Shown here piece after piece: positions 55,401 through 56,480 of a stretch of DNA of 56,480 nucleotides. A program made the translations under genes and the position numbers. Location: NCBI GenBank assembly GCA_963743595.1, contig CAVURW010000022.1, positions 1 to 56,480 on the forward strand. The letters run 5' to 3'. The stretch is from CAVURW01 sp963743595. Lineage in GTDB: Bacteria; Verrucomicrobiota; Verrucomicrobiia; Methylacidiphilales; UBA1321. The stretch's first letter is position 1; every line of letters begins with the position of its first letter. Below the pieces are notes generated by a model. That model searched no databases, had not been told where the DNA came from, and saw only the letters and a program-made list of their open reading frames with translations.

Positions 55401-56480
55401 TGCGACCTTCACGTTGAGCAGCTCCTTCGAGGGCGGGACGAAAATCTCGCGAGCCTCTTGATGCACATGGCCATTTTCGAACCAGCGTCGCTTCGACGAA
55501 GAAATTCGGCTTATTCGCGGCAGTGATCGGCACATCCACTTCGGTCGAGCGCTCCGGCAAATCCAAGAACGTGTAGCTGCGCAAGATGCCTTGCGAGGCA
55601 CTGTCCGAAAAGAGCACTTTCGAGTTATTCTCCGCCGTGTGGATCAGCAGGTGCGCGGTATCACCCGGTTGATAGGTCCGCTTATCCGCGATAATCTCCA
55701 AGCTATTGAATCGATATACCGTTCCATCGAAGTGCGCACCACACGCCCAGAAAATGGCGTTTGCTTGCACTTCGGTATTGGTCGAGTCGTGGGTGCTGTA
55801 ACTGACGCGATACTGGCCCTCGTCGGGAATCGAATAAGTAAACGAGAGACGACCGTCGGGATCGGTCTCCGCGTCGAACGTCTTCATGGAGGTCTCCTCC
55901 GTTGGGACGGTCGCGCCGTTTTCGTACGTGATCTTGGAAATCGTCACGGTCCCTTTGGTCGCCACGGGAACGCTGTCCGGCGTTAGGGTACGTATCTCCA
56001 CCTTCGCGTCTTGATGCGGCTCATACCAGCCTTGGTTCACTTCGCAAAAACCGTAAAACTCCTGACGGGTGACTTTAATATCGCCCTGGCCGGTGATCGT
56101 CCGCCGACTCGCATCGCGCACCTCGGCCTCGATTGTGTAGCGATGATCGCGGTCACCCATCGTCTTCAGCGCGGGAGCGGTATCGATCTCGACATCGCAG
56201 GTACCATCGGGCTTTAATTCGGCTTCGCCTTGCGCCACTAAATCGCGTAGCGCGTGACGTGTGCCACTCTCTTCGGTACGCCGCGCCATCTCGATATCGT
56301 CAGCGCCCATGCCGGTGCCGCCCGGTCCGTACCAACCGTTCCAAATCCACGGCTCCCACAGAATAAAGCAGCCCCAACGATGCCACCACGGGAACCACGC
56401 ATAAAAATAGTAATAGCGTCCGCCGTAGAGCCAGTCGTACTCGTCCGCACCCCAGTAAACGTAGTGATACTCTTCCCGGA
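52478..56480 (-). pseudogene. Alpha-2-macroglobulin family protein, frameshifted, 5' end outside the window
   Basis: The minus strand encodes a very large exported-type A2M, a protease trap of the periplasm in bacteria. From the N-terminal side: a W/Y-rich stretch (YVYWGADEYDWLYGGRYYYF), MG domains (YRFNSLEIIADKRTYQPGDT), bait-region boundary FADTAAWFPDLVTGPNGTVD, LARLEAPRFFVERDEVVLST, the thioester motif YPYGCTEQTMDRF (Cys and Gln form the bond), the alpha-helical toroid (SYWAYILTLTKDEP, WWNNDIETNAWVLKALVEID, RDTAQVIGAMADYM), and a C-terminal receptor-like domain ending at 52478. The frame changes near 55,495, 54,930-55,020, 54,195, 53,945, 53,865 and 53,505. Each time the protein continues in a neighbouring frame, so uncorrected indels are plausible. 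Confidence 0.88.

Overview
The window looks like a piece of a Gram-negative, LPS-making bacterium, most likely a member of the Verrucomicrobiota (the Spartobacteria/Chthoniobacter side is my guess). The reasons are the tgt-yajC-secDF(fused)-waaA operon, the general flavour of the proteins (secreted GH29 fucosidase, DUF4185-like protein, YHS/DoxX/DinB cluster, AIM24), weak use of Shine-Dalgarno sites and several kinds of short palindromic repeat. The taxonomic call is inference; no rRNA or tRNA gene is present to settle it.

Layout. (1) Bases 1 to about 5,850 are unlike the rest: visibly GC-richer and full of single-base frameshifts. They hold remnants of kdpD/kdpE, a family-3 solute-binding protein and pyruvate:ferredoxin oxidoreductase (nifJ). 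The nifJ reading frame runs without a stop into a helicase gene exactly at its Walker A motif, which I read as an assembly chimera. (2) 5,851-29,540 is clean coding sequence: UvrD-type helicase, SUFU-like protein, a secreted DUF4185-like protein, two overlapping roadblock-like genes, AIM24, an orphan AddB-like nuclease, an AsmA-like protein, a P450 next to an L,D-transpeptidase, a CobW GTPase with a histidine-rich loop, a YD-repeat membrane protein, a composite palindromic repeat, and the tgt-yajC-secDF-waaA operon. (3) 29,767-31,540 is an AT-richer accessory patch with an amber-interrupted zinc-ribbon-like gene and two tandem paralogous membrane-anchored proteins. (4) 31,602-36,804 carries a TPR-like protein, an esterase and a YHS-DoxX-DinB-VTT/ATP-grasp operon. 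(5) 36,763-44,834 is accessory: direct repeats around a small membrane-protein gene, a radical SAM protein, a free-standing Clp N-domain protein, a HEAT/LRV protein and a group of immunity-like genes without an obvious toxin. (6) 44,835-49,351 holds a fucosidase, argG, a DUF6881 gene, a secretin-N-like protein and rpsU. (7) From 49,700 to the end the sequence is again broken: a frameshifted tyrosine integrase with an extra copy of its 3' end, two copies of a strongly folded repeat, and a frameshifted alpha-2-macroglobulin gene that leaves the window.

Both ends are rich in frameshifts while about 42 kb in the middle is nearly free of them. That suggests poorly polished contig ends, so the broken genes at 1-5,850 and 49,736-56,480 should not be taken as true pseudogenes without read evidence.

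The observations I find most worth following are: two structured repeat families whose copies show compensating stem changes (51.3/52.3 kb and 23.8-24.1 kb); the duplicated integrase end whose coding differences are all silent; the VTT/DedA-ATP-grasp fusion; the roadblock-like gene pair; the stand-alone Clp_N repeat protein; and the immunity-like island. I did not find a complete, clearly new defence or biosynthetic system.
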